A DNA stretch of 64,000 nucleotides from Megaleporinus macrocephalus (lineage: Eukaryota > Chordata > Actinopteri > Characiformes > Anostomidae), in assembly GCA_021613375.1 (NCBI GenBank), contig CM038710.1:24169667-24233666 (forward strand). Direction: 5' to 3'. Position numbers and translations under genes: made by a program. Below the pieces are notes generated by a model. It had not been told where the DNA came from and did no database searches. It saw only the letters and a program-made list of their open reading frames with translations. This document shows, one piece after another, positions 36,945-55,389 of this stretch (position 1 is its first letter; every line of letters starts with the position of its first letter).

Positions 36945-37900
36945 GATGTTTTGCCTTTCTGCTCCTGCTAGTGAACTGCGCTCCGCAGTAGCTATGGTAA
37001 CGCTGGGCGCGCGCGTGCGCGTGCTGGGTGCTTGGCGCCGTTCTGAGGGGCGTGTCGCGCGCGCAGAGTGGGCGGGGCGGAGGTGGGTGTGTGGCTCAGC
37101 TGATCCACGCAGCCTCCGCTACTGCCGCCGCCGCCGTCGCCACCGCTGCCATCATCCCGTATCAGGAGAGGAAGCTACGAGAGACACGGTTCCGTTACAC
37201 CTCCGTCCCTCGCGGTCACCACAGCAGCGAGCGCGAGAGCGGGAGCCGAAGGAGAGGCTCCTCTCTGCGGTATCTCTCTCAGCCTGACGTCGCGCTCGGC
37301 TCACCGCCGCTGCTGGAAGCTGTAAACAGTAAGTAGCGGCGGCGACGAAGAGGGGGGGGCATTCTTTCTCCCCTCAGACAGAGCCGACAGAGTCCTTACA
37401 CAGCGCTCAGCCCGCGTTTCTAATCGCGCTGTTGTGTCCGAGCCGCGGAGGCTGTCGGTGAGGTACGAGGTGTTTTCTTGTCTGGTTGTCTACGACAACA
37501 GAGCAACGCGCAGTCTCTCTCTCTCACTCTCTCTCTCTGCCTACGTGAAGCCTGTTACTACTACTCTCTCTCCCCCTCTCTCTCTGTCTCTCTCTCTCTG
37601 CCTACATGAACCCTTTTACTACGAGCGACTCGATCGAGTAGAAGTAAAGGCGGGTGGTTGGGGGGGCGCGGTGCGGGGGGCGACAGAGACGGGCATTAGA
37701 GGGACGGTGAACGATGCTCTGGATGTAAATCCCACGGAGGAGGATGGCAGAGTTGCATTATGTAACGCGCTGACAGGCGGGAAGGAGAGAAGGAGAAAGG
37801 GGAGCACGTTTGTTCGCTCGTCCTCCGCCTCTGGTGATGCTCTCTCGGTGCTGGGCCCACGGAGGTTCACCATTATGCACCGTGACTCTGTTTGTGTCTG
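36945..37900 (+). promoter_or_regulatory. lzts3: CpG island promoter of lzts3
   Basis: There is an abrupt change from AT-rich DNA to GC-rich, CpG-dense DNA with GCGCGCG runs at about 37009-37065 and an Sp1-type GGGCGGGGCGG at 37070-37080. Most of the window is CpG-poor, so this stands out as the only real CpG island. Long open frames inside it reflect low stop-codon frequency in GC-rich DNA. A CT-rich tract follows at about 37510-37605. Confidence 0.8.
37081..37328 (+). other. lzts3: Candidate 5' noncoding exon of lzts3
   Basis: A strong donor, AAACA/GTAAGTAG, follows 37328 at the 3' side of the CpG island. The next acceptor on this strand that leads into lzts3 is at 40406. The upstream limit is unknown; the value given is just past the GC box. 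Confidence 0.55.
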
Positions 37901-38379
37901 TGTGACGGCCAGAAAGTGATGTTAGAGCTCCTGGCTCTGGGTCTGCAGGCTGGAGTGAGGCAGGGTGATTGCCATTGTGTAGAAAATGGGGTGCATTTGG
38001 AGTGGATAGCGAGGGGACAGTGAGGGGCTAGCTAGAAGACTGTGATGGGGGAGACATGATTAGGTTAGGTAACTGGAACATGAGCAGCTATTAGCTGAAC
38101 CTTTTGTGCCTTATTGCAGACAAGTGCCTCTTATTCTGTGTGCTGTTTTACTTGTACTGTAGTGATCAGGAGGCCTGAAACCGAAGCCAAATCACTGGTT
38201 GGGAGGTGGGGGGTACAACCTTAACTCTAAAGACGACTATGGGCTCAATTTGGAATTATGGATTGGGCTACAACTGCATCACCTTTCAGTTTGTTTAGGG
38301 TAAACTCAGCTGAAAGCCCTGACGGTAAAGTTAAAAGTTAAAATGGATTTGTGACCATAGGGGACTATTTTTGGTGCCA

Positions 38380-38665
38380 TATAGAATCATTTTAAAAGAG
38401 TATAACCTTAAAAATCATTCTTACTGAGGACAATGGTTATACAATCAAGAGCCACACCTGTTTTTTTGCATTGTTAAAGTGTTTCTTCTTTATAGAACCG
38501 CTGTGTCGTTCCTGAAATGGCTATATAGAGCACCAAAATGGTTCTGCTTATTGTCGTAAATCCTAGAACCTTTTTAGTACTAGATGGAACCCCTTTAATT
38601 AATAGTCGTTACCATGCCATGCAAAGAGCCAGTTATGCATTCAAATGTGTCTTAGAGTGTTTACA
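38380..38665. repeat. AAGAACC/GGTTCT-rich dispersed repeat
   Basis: The stretch contains TTTATAGAACCGCTGTG, TATATAGAGCACCAAAATGGTTCT and CCTAGAACCTTTTTAGTACTAGATGGAACCCC in turn. Shorter pieces of the same kind are seen near 13200, 19700, 26735, 30040 and 31850. This is a noncoding repeat family with no coding capacity. Confidence 0.5.
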
Positions 38666-39112
38666 GCTCTGTATATAACATTGCCTTGACTAAAGAACCC
38701 TCGAATGACTACTTTTTAAAGCATTGATGGACAAGCCTGGGTTAGACTGATATTAGTGCTCCACAGTAATCATGGAAGTGGAGATTAGAGGGGAATGTGC
38801 TAGTGTTCTGCGTTAGTCAGGTACATGGAATCTGATGTTAACTTTACTAGTCTGGGTGCCTGTAATAGCCCAGTGGATTCACATGTTATAGAAAGAAACA
38901 GCACATTGTAGAAGAAACTCCCTCTCTACCCACTACACTGCTTTATTTGTGTGTGTGCGTGAGAGTTTTCAGCTGAGAGAAGAGATGAGGTAATGCCAAG
39001 GCAAGTGGTGGAGTAAGAGCCCCCTGCAGGAGAGCTGTGTGCATCACATTGTGAAACATGACAGCCCGTTCCTCACGTCCTCATCAGAGGGGCTCTAGTA
39101 ATATTAGAACAT

Positions 39113-39300
39113 GTGAAGTACTGTGCTAAAGTCAAAGACCACCAATCATTTATGTAATGTCCAGTCAAAACAGTAATAGAGTCATTATTCATGTGGTATT
39201 TCCTTTGGAAAGGAAAGACAAATGTAAATCTGGAGTCTGTCGCACTGGTGTGCTTTGAGACTTTTGACAAGGGTGCATGACCAGGTAGACAACCAAAATG
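39113..39300. mobile_element. Partial MITE, one terminal repeat preserved
   Basis: GAAGTACTGTGCTAAAGTCAAAGACCACC at 39115-39143 (broken here by description: GAAGTACTGTGC, then TAAAGTCAAAGACCACC) is nearly the same as the left end of the complete MITE at 47181. A matching right end was not found. It lies in the long 5' intron of lzts3. Confidence 0.6.
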
Positions 39301-40445
39301 TTCACCGTTAAATAAACAGTAAATAAAGCTTTTATAATTGACAGAGAGGAGAAACTCAAAAGCAAATTGCCTTCGCCTTTTAAAATTGAGGTTTGAAGTA
39401 ATGTGTAAACCTGGTCTAACATTATTCATTCACTCTTTAATCCATACAGTCCACATGTAAACATTAAGCTGCAAAAACAGCCTGTCATAAATGTATTGTT
39501 TCTGTGATGTCACAGGAACCAACTTATTTACATATACCCACATATTCAGCCAACAGCAGTTTGGCCCTGAGTTTAACTCTGAGTGCTTTTCTGAATGATG
39601 CACAGCCAATCATTTACCATAGCTCAGTTCTAAAGGCACAGTAACCAAACAGCTTGATTCATTCTGTAGGACAATGAAAAATGGTCATGAGAAATTATTT
39701 TTGGCTCATTTGTGGCCTCAATGAGAAAAAAAGCAAAAACAAAAATGTAGGGCATTAAGCCCTTAAGTTTGTGTTTATTTGTTTATTATTTGTTTGTTCG
39801 TCCTGAACTACTTAATAACAGAAGACAGAATGTAGCTCCCCTTTTGTCAGGAAACAATTAGTTAGCAAGTCTTCACCCCACTGGTTCTTAATCCCACTCC
39901 TGCAGTTCCATTGCCACAGAGTAGTGTTTCATACTCAGTTCACTGTAGGAAGGACTTGTCAATCAGTTTATTAGGTTTGTTGGCAGCAGGAAGGGTAAAT
40001 TGTGCAGGGCTGTGGTATTCATGGACCATGATTGAAGACTACTCTCCTATTATTACTGGTCAGTTTCTGACTACAGGAGTACCTGAGATGCTATGTTAGT
40101 GCCAAAAGATTCTCAACACCGCAGGGATGCTAAAATAATGGTATAATGTCACAAATAGATTGACAAACCACTGTTCAAAAATTACATACAGCAAAGAGTG
40201 GTTTCATTCTGCTGATGAAAGTTAGCTAAAGCATTGTTCATGGAATCAGATCTAACCAGTGTTACAGTCTCTAAAACGTATATGTTTCTAATGACAGTAG
40301 CCTTGGTGTCCGACTGTATGTACATCTGTCTAATTGGCCATGGGAACTATATGGTATTTTAGACTACATGCATGTATCTAATCTCTGTCTGTCTTTGTTC
40401 CTCTAGTGTAAGAGCCTGCTAGCTGGTGGTTCCACCCTGGCTTCC

Positions 40446-40478
40446 ATGGCTCACATGAAGGCTAGTGGTGCTGAGTGA
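40446..40478 (+). promoter_or_regulatory. lzts3: Upstream ORF in the lzts3 5' leader
   Basis: Within the exon starting at 40407, an ATG in the context TTCCATGG opens a 10-codon frame (MAHMKASGAE) that ends 24 bp before the lzts3 start at 40503. Short uORFs of this kind often lower translation of the main frame. It has a second in-frame ATG. Confidence 0.6.
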
Positions 40479-40502
40479 GAGGCCAGTCTTGGGCTTCTCA
40501 CC

Positions 40503-46829
<6,327 letters not shown>

Positions 46830-47180
46830 CTCTGTCGCTGCATAACGACTTGATACAGAGACAATCGACTTTCGTTCAACATACATTACTGAAAACGGTT
46901 TGTTAATATAAGTATCTCTGAAAGTCCCAGATATTCACAAAAGGGCCCTGAGAACTGGGAAGACTTGTTTAGGGAACAAAAGAACATGCAGTTATAAATC
47001 AATGTGCTGGAAAGATGAAGGACTCACTCAGAGAGTCAATGTCTCATGTCCTACATACACACATGCACACACATACACTGACATCCTCTAAGTATCTAAC
47101 TCAAGGGATTGAGGTTGTCAATGGATCAGAAAGAAGAATGAGTGATGGAAAAATAGCTGCTGAAGGTTTGTACAGGATTA

Positions 47181-47549
47181 TACAGTACTGTGCAAAAGTC
47201 AAAGACCACCCTTCATGTTTTTTTTTCAATGTGAATCAGCCAATAAGTAGAAAAAGAAAAGCACAGAAAATGTTTTGGGGAAAATTTCCTGTCAGTTTTA
47301 AAGAAACGGGATAAATTCAGTCTTAGAAGTTTTATTTTCTGCTTCTCACTATCCAATAAATCCCATTACTATAATACTATAATACTAACTACCACTTGCA
47401 CTTCATCATGACTGATAAAATTGTTTTTTTGTAATAACGCAATAAGGATAATCTCACATCTAATCTCAGATATCTACTGGAAAAAAAGGGTTTGTTGACT
47501 GGAAATTCAGCAGTTGGCTGGTGGTCTGTTTCCTTTGCACAGTACTGTA
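47181..47549. mobile_element. Complete MITE with terminal inverted repeats, Tc1/mariner type
   Basis: The left end is TACAGTACTGTGCAAAAGTC; the right end, reversed, is TACAGTACTGTGCAAAGGAA. Both then run into AGACCACC. The first 16 bases are identical, and TA at each outer end fits the TA target preference of Tc1/mariner. Length is 369 bp, with no coding frame. It sits inside the lzts3 3' UTR. Confidence 0.85.
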
Positions 47550-48407
47550 TGTTAAAGAAGGCTGTTTTAAGGTCTCTGGTTTAAGGTATCTGCAATCAGC
47601 TTAGAGTGTTCCAATTTGGGGGAAAAGGCACAGTCGTGTTACAATGTTGTATCAGGGATACTGGGGAACCTGGTTCTCCATCACTGCACAGAAACTTGCA
47701 GTGACTAAAAATTGATCACAAGGGGTCGTCAAAGAGTCTTTGGAGGGATCCCGCTTGCAAGCAGAAGTACTTGAACAAAAAACAATGTGGTTTTTCTTTT
47801 GGTTTTGTTTTGTTTTGGGGAATAGAGAGACAGACAACTTAAATACTGATCTAATCTTGCTTTAATTTATTCTGTAACTTCATTTTCTAACGGTGACCAG
47901 GATTAAGAGAAGCGAATATGGTTAGACAGTGTGCAGAGGGAGCCAAAACAGAAGAAGTCCAGGTGATGGAGATCACTCTCTCTTAGAAAGGACAAAGACA
48001 GACTTGCTGCTATGTACTCGTGTGTTGTTCCGCTGTGTTACTGGAAGACTGGCTATGGATTTGGGTGTTGATCACTATTTATGTAAACATGTTAATATAC
48101 CAAGATACTCTGTGTGAATATTTTGAAAAAATGCTAATTATTATTACTATTGATTTTAATTATCGTGAACCAATGAAGCAGACGACTCGCCGTGGCTTTA
48201 CTTTCTCAAACATGCTACATATAGGCCTACCATTTCTCTTATATGACACAATGCAACAACCATATCCAAATCCATGTTCCTTTCGATGTTGTTGTAATTC
48301 TGGTATTGTTTTAGAGCGCAAATGCTAACTATGTTTTTATACTCATTTTTATTATTGTTTGTATTTATGTTAGTGTAATGGCTTGATGAAAAGCGTACCC
48401 GAGCAAA

Positions 48408-48413
48408 AATAAA
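48408..48413 (+). terminator. lzts3: Polyadenylation signal of lzts3
   Basis: AATAAA in the context GCAAAAATAAAGACAC is the best signal downstream of the lzts3 stop, followed by a GT/T-rich stretch at about 48450-48505. Confidence 0.6.
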
Positions 48414-48430
48414 GACACTATCCGACCAGT

Positions 48431-49400
48431 ACTAACCTCCTGGCGCTATGGTTTGATTTATGTTGCATTGAGAGATTTCGTATTGTTTGCATTCTTGTTT
48501 TGTTTATGCCATCAAACAAAACCTTTCAGATGAATGTGGGACACGTATTGGTAAAGGAGCACTTCACAAATGATTTACAGGTTACTCGCGAGACTGGAAA
48601 CTTTAGAAACACTCTCTGCTACTAAAAATATAAATAACATAATACATGAATTAATTTTTTGTTTATTATGAAACATAAAATCCAGTGGACATGGACGCAC
48701 ATGAACTGTGAGAGGTTTTTTTTTACATTTTTATTATCACCAATTTAACAAGACACAAATCATGTGGTTATCGTATGTACAGCTGCATGAATGTGTTTCT
48801 GAGTCCCTGGAACTACCTGATCTTCTGCATGGACAGCTCTAAAAATATTTTATACTCATCATAAAGTAATTACTTAATAAGTAAGATTACTTGTTTTGTA
48901 ACGCAAACCTGAACTGAACAAAATGTTGAAATAATCAAGGTTACAGAAGAAACAAGTTAATTAAACTATATTACATATTACATTCATTACATAGATGGTA
49001 TACTATACATATTACATACATTTTATATTCTAGCCCAGTGTCATAGACAGAAATTATGTTGCTGTGTTTTAGAAATAACTTTTCTGAAACAGGAAATGTT
49101 TATGTTTTGTCTGATAATAAATATGTTTCTAAATTTAACTAGCCTAATTCTATTGTATAGTATAGTGAAATCACTAGAACTTCATCTACTGTCACTCATA
49201 CATACACATTATATTCTACTTAATAAACAGAAATCCTTGTTTTGGTGTTTTGTAATACAGAATGACCTTATATGTTAAATGATCAACTAGTGCAGGGTTC
49301 TGGGTTCTGTAGACACACCTACCAGTGAGTGTGGAGACTGGACGTTTGTAATGGGTAGGTGATGCGGTCTACCCAACACTAGGTGGCAGTGTTAGCACTA
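48431..49400. other. Spacer between lzts3 and ubox5
   Basis: AT-rich, stops in all frames, no recognisable gene. It runs up to the presumed ubox5 promoter. Confidence 0.55.
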
Positions 49401-49419
49401 AAATCCTGCTGTCCGATTT

Positions 49420-49482
49420 AAAGGCGGAGGAAATTGTGGTGAAAGAAAAGCATAGGGACTCTTACAGGAGCTACATTTTAAA
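49420..49482 (+). other. ubox5: Candidate 5' noncoding exon and start region of ubox5
   Basis: A small purine-rich stretch (GGCGGAGGAAATTGTGG at about 49423) is followed by a possible donor, TTTTAAAG/GTTTGT, after 49482. It would splice to the acceptor at 50670, just before the ubox5 start. Support is weak: there is no TATA box and no strong CpG island. Confidence 0.3.
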
Positions 49483-49848
49483 GGTTTGTGTTCGTATTGC
49501 TTCATATAAACATGCTCAGGAATGTCATGGCGCACAGGGAACGTTAGTAAAGCTGAATACATACCTGCTGAACGAGGGTTAAAGATACGAGTGATGTTGT
49601 GTCTGTAACGTTAGATGGTCAGCTGGTTAGCTTGCCTAGCTAGCAAACCAGCTAACAAACCAGCAGAATGTATCAAAGGTGTTATTATATTTTAGGCCTA
49701 AGTAATGTATGTAGTGTTCTAATGACCCAGTGTTATTATGCCTATAGTAAAAAATACGCTGTACTGTACCTTAATGTAGTTGCCATCCGACTAGCGTTGT
49801 TTGTGAATGAGTGCTATAGATGAGTGGATGAGTGCTATAGTTAACGTA

Positions 49849-50362
49849 AAGGGGAATTACACCGCATTTTTAAAATCCCCGCTGAATCATAAACGCAAAT
49901 AAAAGTTTCGTTTGGGTCGTATTGCTTTTGAAATTTGCTTTTATCTACCTGCTAATAAAGGTATTTTATCATTTATATTTTAAAAGAAATTATCTAATGA
50001 TCTCAGACTTTCAGCAAGAAAGTGCTCGCTAATGGTAACTGTTAAAGGGGATTTCAGTATAACTCTATTCTTGAGATGTAAGCGTCGTTTAGAGTGGTGT
50101 GATGTTCAGCTGTTTATCACAGACTCTCATCTCTGAGACTCAGAATTGTTTGTTGTCTTAAGATTGTTTGAAGGATGTAAGAGTTTCGTTCAAAAACTTA
50201 CTGGTGGTCGGTGTTACCGATATAAGTAATGTGTATATATTTACATTCTTGATATTTGGGACCTTTAAAAACTTTACATTAAACCACTCTCAATGTCATG
50301 ATTTATGTGTCTGTGACTGCATTGTGCAGATATTTTGAGAAAATGGTGGAGGTCCCCTTTAA
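49849..50362. mobile_element. MITE with TAAAGGGGAATTACACC-type ends
   Basis: The left end is TAAAGGGGAATTACACC and the right end, reversed, is TTAAAGGGGACCTCCACC. They form an imperfect terminal inverted repeat about 510 bp apart. The element resembles the one at 24699-25093. It lies in the inferred first intron of ubox5. Confidence 0.6.
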
Positions 50363-50688
50363 GCAAAACTATCAGGCTTTAGTCCTAGTGGTTCTGACAG
50401 TCTTTTTTTCCTTTCTTATTTTACACTGATAACATAAAAATAGACTCTGTATCAATTAAATTTAATTTAAACATCTACTACAAAAGTAGTCCACCAGCTT
50501 TGAGGAGGTGAAGCTGTTCTCTGTTTGGATTTTGAATTGGTTGGCAGATATGCTTTTCTTGACATGATGTTTATAGTGCTGTTTTGTGGTGAAATTTAAG
50601 TTTGAATCAGTGCTTTTGTTTGACACTTTTGCCTAATTGACACTTAACACTTACATTTTAAACTTTCCAGCCCCTGTTGGAGGTGACC

Positions 50689-53600
50689 ATGGTTGTCAAC
50701 CTCTGCCTGCCTCATTTTCAAACCACTGCTCACTGCAACAAGGTAACTTTAGCCCTACACTTCTTGGACTTGCCTTGCTCTGTTTTGACCTCTGTCATGT
50801 TGTAGGCTATGAACACTTGGTTTTCAGCTTCATAACCACAGTTCAGGTAATACCTGTTTTCTGGTAGGTGTAACATTTATATGGCTGACCATACTTTACA
50901 TAGGCGTCCTCTAGTAACATTTATGTTCATAGCTTGTGCACATTTACTGACACCTGTATAGAACAGTTTTGTAGAACAGTTTTTGTACTAAAACTAATAG
51001 TGAAAAAAATGTGCTCATTATTTCTAATAAAAATAAACCAAAATAAAAGCTATAATGTCCTATGCAAAATTAACTAAAGCAAATTTTAATTGCTGTTAAA
51101 AAACCTGCCTTAATTTTTCAGTGTGTGAAGGACAGTTTAAAACTGGATCCCTTCTGTGTTTATATATAGTAAAGTAAGTAATGTGGCTATATGTAAGAAA
51201 AGGCAGAGCTGAACCAAGCTCAGTCTTCTGTTGTACTGTTTTATTAATCAAATGTTAGTACTTCAAATATCTACTATCACAGTGTTCACCACAATACTGA
51301 AACAAAAACTAATTAATAACTAATCTAAACTATTGATGCTCTTTTATAATGAAATTAAATAAATGACTGAACATTTTCTAAATTATAATAACCCATTAGC
51401 CATTAGCAACAGCAGCAAGTGTATGCAGGTTTGATTATACGTATAGCTTATTACAGAATCAGAATCATATGTTTATATTTAGCCGTTGTACAATGTGTTC
51501 ACAACAACATTTTGCATTAATCAGTACAAGACCAGCTACAGTCTGAACTTAATTAGTGCAATAAAACAATAGAGTAAATAAAAAAATCTCAACATGACAT
51601 AATCATTACTTTTTAATTATTGAAAGATTATGAGTGAAATGGTGTTAGACTAGGTTTCCTGTATCCCAGCTTGGTATGGCTGTATATCCCAGAAACTGTG
51701 GAAACAAATTCATTTATATGGATAAACCATATAATCTTATGTCTTAGTCTTATGAAGATGAGCTAAGGTCTTCCTTTACTTCTTGTTCACTGTGTAGGAG
51801 CAAGGTAGGAAGAATGTGTGGGCGATGTGCCTTTGCTGGCCTTGCGATGTTCTTTACCCTTCGTCTGAGCTGTGTGCTGTGCGAATTTGATATTGTCAAT
51901 GTTAAAGGTCTTCTATTTATTTATTTTTTGTTCTCCTCACAGCTATGCGCAGATGGTTACGATGTTTCCAATCTTCTGTCTGGCGATCCAGCAGCGCGTC
52001 GGAGAGGTTTCAAGCTGGAGTACTTCCTGCGTCCTCCAGTACATGTTACCCTGCACTTCCAAGCGAGGGTCGAGTTGTGTCGTGTGGATGTTGAACTTTG
52101 GCCTTGTGGTATGGACCAAGGCAGCATCAACAGGAGGCTTGAAATCCTCACCTGCTCTGATCTTTTCTCCAAGACCTCAGAATGTGCCCATGAGACCAGA
52201 CAGTTCAAGCTTGTGGGACGTTGTGACCTGAGAGAGGAGGTGCTTGTGTGTTTTAAACATTCCAATTTTAAACATCATGCTTCCTCTCTTGAGCCTCCAC
52301 CTGAGCCTCCAGCCCAGGCCAAGCAGCTGGAGCTCTGGAGCCGGGGCCTGCAGTCTCTCAGCTCAGTAGCCCAACTATGTGTCACTGTACCTTTTGGTGG
52401 GGCTGCCTCTGCCGTGGGAATCAAGTCTTTAGCAGTCTGGGGCATTCCTGCTCGCTGTTGTTCTCCTTTGGAGCTAGACAAGTTTAAAAAAGCCCATTTT
52501 GAGAGCCTGAAACCAAAGCATCCTGCTTTTCCACTACTCTCACCTGTTTCTACCTCAGACAGATCTCCTAGGCCAAACCCTGCACCCTCAGAAACCCCTA
52601 TTCCAGAAGAGTTTTTAGACCCTTTGACACAAGAGCTCATGGTTCTGCCAATGATCTTGCCCAGTGGCATGGTTGTGGACAGTACCACCTTAGAGGAATA
52701 CCAGAAGCAGGAAGCTGCTTGGGGACGTTTGCCAAATGATCCCTTCACTGGTGTTCCTTTTACAAAAGACTCGAAACCGCTTCCTAACCCGCTCCTTAAA
52801 AGCCGCATTGACAGTCTGGTGCTTCAGATTGGATGCACCCGAGTCGGGAGCAGAAACGGTCTGCTGAGTAAACCTCAACCCTCTAAACTTACAAGTCTAT
52901 CATGTACTGAAAGACCTTCTGTCTTAGCCAACTTGGATTGTGTTCAGAGCTCACAAGCTGGACCTTATGAGATAGATACGCAGCAAGTTCAGTCTGCAGG
53001 TTCTGTCAACAAAGCAAAACTACCAAAAGACACAGTCAGTAGCAGTAAAGACTATAGTGAAGTAACTGAACAATCCAGGATTTGGGTAGAGAGGCAAAAG
53101 TTTATGTCAGGGTCTGTTGCTACAGCCCACAGTACAAAAACAGAGAACTTGAGGCACTGTACTAAACGGAAATATCAGTCAGACCTTTCAGCTAATACAC
53201 ACTGGCCTTCCTCTTATTCATCTCCTTTGTCCAAAATGCCCAAAACAGATGCAAGCCTAATCCTCGCTGCAGGTTGGTACTGCACACAGACTTGTAATTC
53301 CTTATCAAAGCTATCATATTTTCTACTGTCTGCCTTATTCCACAGGTTTAATGTACGTCCTGTTTGCTTTTAGAAACAGACTCCAGTCAATCCTCTCATG
53401 AGCAACGCCTGTCTGACAGTTTGGACCAAGCACTGAATTCTGCTCTGCGTGGTTTACCAACGTTTACCTCAGAAAGCAAGCCAGAGCCAGAGACCACATC
53501 TGGTACGTCAAGAGATGCATTTATATTCATTTTACCCAACGCTGCATAAAGAAATAATAAAAGCCCATCTAAAAATCCTAATTATATTTATTCAATTTTT

Positions 53601-54382
53601 CAGTTTTACTAATACACAACTGCCACGCAAAAGGCATCTTGGCTCAATGTTTAAAAACCTTTATCTTAGCACTGAGTTTATTTTCACCAGAAAGAACAAC
53701 ATAGATAATTGGGACAGGTGTAAATAAGCATTAATTCAGTACAAAGTTGCAAAATATCTTACTTTGAAAGGAGCAGATAATATCTTGTGCGGCAGTTTGA
53801 GGAACAAAGTTTAATTCCAGATTTTTCCTGGACGGCCCAGACGTTGCATGAATGTATTAAATTTCTTCACCAGCAATCTTGATTCAGCTTAATTATGTAC
53901 TGAATAGTCAAACCATGTATTAGATGATAACTGCAAATTTTACACAGTACAGTGAATCAAGTTTTTAAATCTGTCAGACTTTACCCTGTGAATAGCAAAC
54001 CAATGTGTAGATTCTGTAAAACCCTTTTATTGCTTGTCCTTTTCACTCTCTTTGCTTCTTGTAGCCCAGTGTTTCTGAACTCTGATCCTGGAGGCCCACT
54101 CTCCTGGATTGGAAACACAGCTTAGGAATTGTAAATAAGCTGATTAGTTTGTTCATGTGTTGCAAGCAGAAAAAATACAACCATGTGTGGAGCAGTGAGC
54201 CTCCAGGACCAGGGTTGAGAAAACACTGTTATGTTTCCATTTAAAATCTGTTGTTAAATACCACATAGACATAAATTAGGACCTTCGTTGACTTGAATGC
54301 TTGAATAATGTAAGTAATTTAAAATAATTTTCCATAAGAATAAACATCTATCTACCTATCTACCTATCTACCTATCTACCTA

Positions 54383-54420
<38 letters not shown>

Positions 54421-55170
54421 ACAGTATTTATTTTTCAGACATTTGATCAGTTGGAACAGAGATGGTAGTTAATTTGCTTATAAATGTCTATATGTTCAGT
54501 CTATTGAATTCCTCTTGAATACTAAATAATAAGTGTTTATTTCCAAAACTACCATTTATAGCAGTGTTTTATGATGACTTTTGAAATGTGTTCAGCAAGC
54601 TCCCTCCACATTCTCACATATATCTCAGTTATTGTTATTGTTCTCAAAACTGTGTTTATCGTAAGTGTTTCCTCGTATGTTTAAATTACTAAATTTTTTA
54701 AAAGTAATCTACAGTAAAAATTGCAAGTGAGCTTATAATTTATGGCAGATTTTTGCTATTTAAACATGTGAAAAGCTGGCTTAGTGAAATCAGGGAGAAG
54801 TTCATGTGAGGAGCATTGAATGGTTTTGTAACTGTAAACATGTCACCGAGAAATTTTTATCCATAAATCTGGTTGATATTTCAAACAAACTGCATGTTCT
54901 GTAAATGGACTCTCATTTTTGCATACTAATGTCTTTGTTTTTGTCTGTGGCCCTGATTCTGCTTTAGGACAAAGCCATTGTGGGTCGTGTTCTTGTTCTT
55001 TGACTGTTTACTCCTCAAGCCCACCTGCTTACGCTTTGCCCTGTGGTCACCTGCTGTGTCGATCCTGCCTGCAGCGTGAGCGCGCCCCCAGCTCACAGAG
55101 ACTGCCCGTCACGTGCCCCACATGTAAAGCATGTGCCTCACCCAGCACAATCATACGAGTGCATCATTAA
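50689..55170 (+). CDS. ubox5: U-box domain-containing protein 5 (RNF37), E3 ubiquitin ligase
   Basis: Exons are 50689-50742, 51943-53272, 53374-53502 and 54968-55170. They join in frame to 571 aa (human about 541). The start, GACCATGGTT, gives MVVNLCLPHF, matching the mammalian MVINLCLPQF. The N-terminal part to about residue 190 is the conserved beta-rich region with ADGY(D/E)V and GF(K/R)xEYF. The U-box lies at about 238-315 (PEEFLDPLTQEL, LPSG, DPFTGVPFT, LKSRID) and recruits E2 enzymes. The C-terminal zinc-binding RING-like region (CGSC, LPCGHLLCRSC, CPTC) occupies about 509-560 and the protein ends IIRVHH. The family is nuclear and interacts with UbcH7-type E2 and VCP. The longer open frame at 51814 only reads through the intron and is not the start. 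Confidence 0.96.
54067..54228. mobile_element. Short MITE with CAGTGTTT ends in ubox5 intron
   Basis: CAGTGTTTCTGAACTCTGATCCTGGAGGC at the left (two parts: CAGTGTTTCTGAACTC and TGATCCTGGAGGC) mirrors GCCTCCAGGACCAGGGTTGAGAAAACACTG at the right, giving terminal inverted repeats of nearly 30 bp in an element of 162 bp. The CAGTG ends are of the hAT-like type common in fish. No coding capacity. Confidence 0.7.
54345..54420. repeat. Compound tetranucleotide microsatellite (CTAC CTAT)n(TCTG)n
   Basis: About 36 bp of an alternating CTAC/CTAT unit is followed by about ten TCTG units. It lies in the last ubox5 intron. Confidence 0.95.
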
Positions 55171-55353
55171 AGATATATTAGTGCTGCCTGCGAATAGAAA
55201 TATGTTGTGTTGAAGATATTTATTCAATTTCTCCACTTTTGGGCTTTTTACAGAGAAAACATCTGTAGACCAAAAATCATGAAGCGCAGGGTTGATCAAA
55301 GGTAGATGACAGCGGTGATCTGTCTGTTCTGTTGCACCGGTGGCCCTGCCATA

Positions 55354-55359
55354 AATAAA
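55354..55359 (+). terminator. ubox5: Polyadenylation signal of ubox5
   Basis: AATAAA lies about 185 bp after the stop codon; a second AATAAA follows at about 55374. Either would give a short 3' UTR. Confidence 0.65.
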
Positions 55360-55389
55360 CTTGGTTTTGGATGAATAAATCTGGTCTCA

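Larger units (their letters stand above)
46830..48430 (+). other. lzts3: lzts3 3' UTR
   Basis: About 1.6 kb between the stop codon and the AATAAA at 48408-48413, with no competing exon. It contains a complete MITE (47181-47549), so part of the mature 3' UTR is transposon-derived if this signal is used. Confidence 0.65.

Noticed and set aside
36946..37919. Long overlapping open frames (up to 161 codons) in the GC-rich region
   Set aside because: GC-rich CpG-island DNA lacks stop codons by composition. The arginine-rich translations match nothing and the strong donor at 37329 cuts the region, which fits a noncoding first exon.
51814..51942. Upstream part of the 519-codon frame as the start of ubox5
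   Set aside because: The first 43 codons are intron: a CCTCACAG acceptor lies at 51942 and a conserved first exon (MVVNLCLPHF) at 50689 joins in frame.
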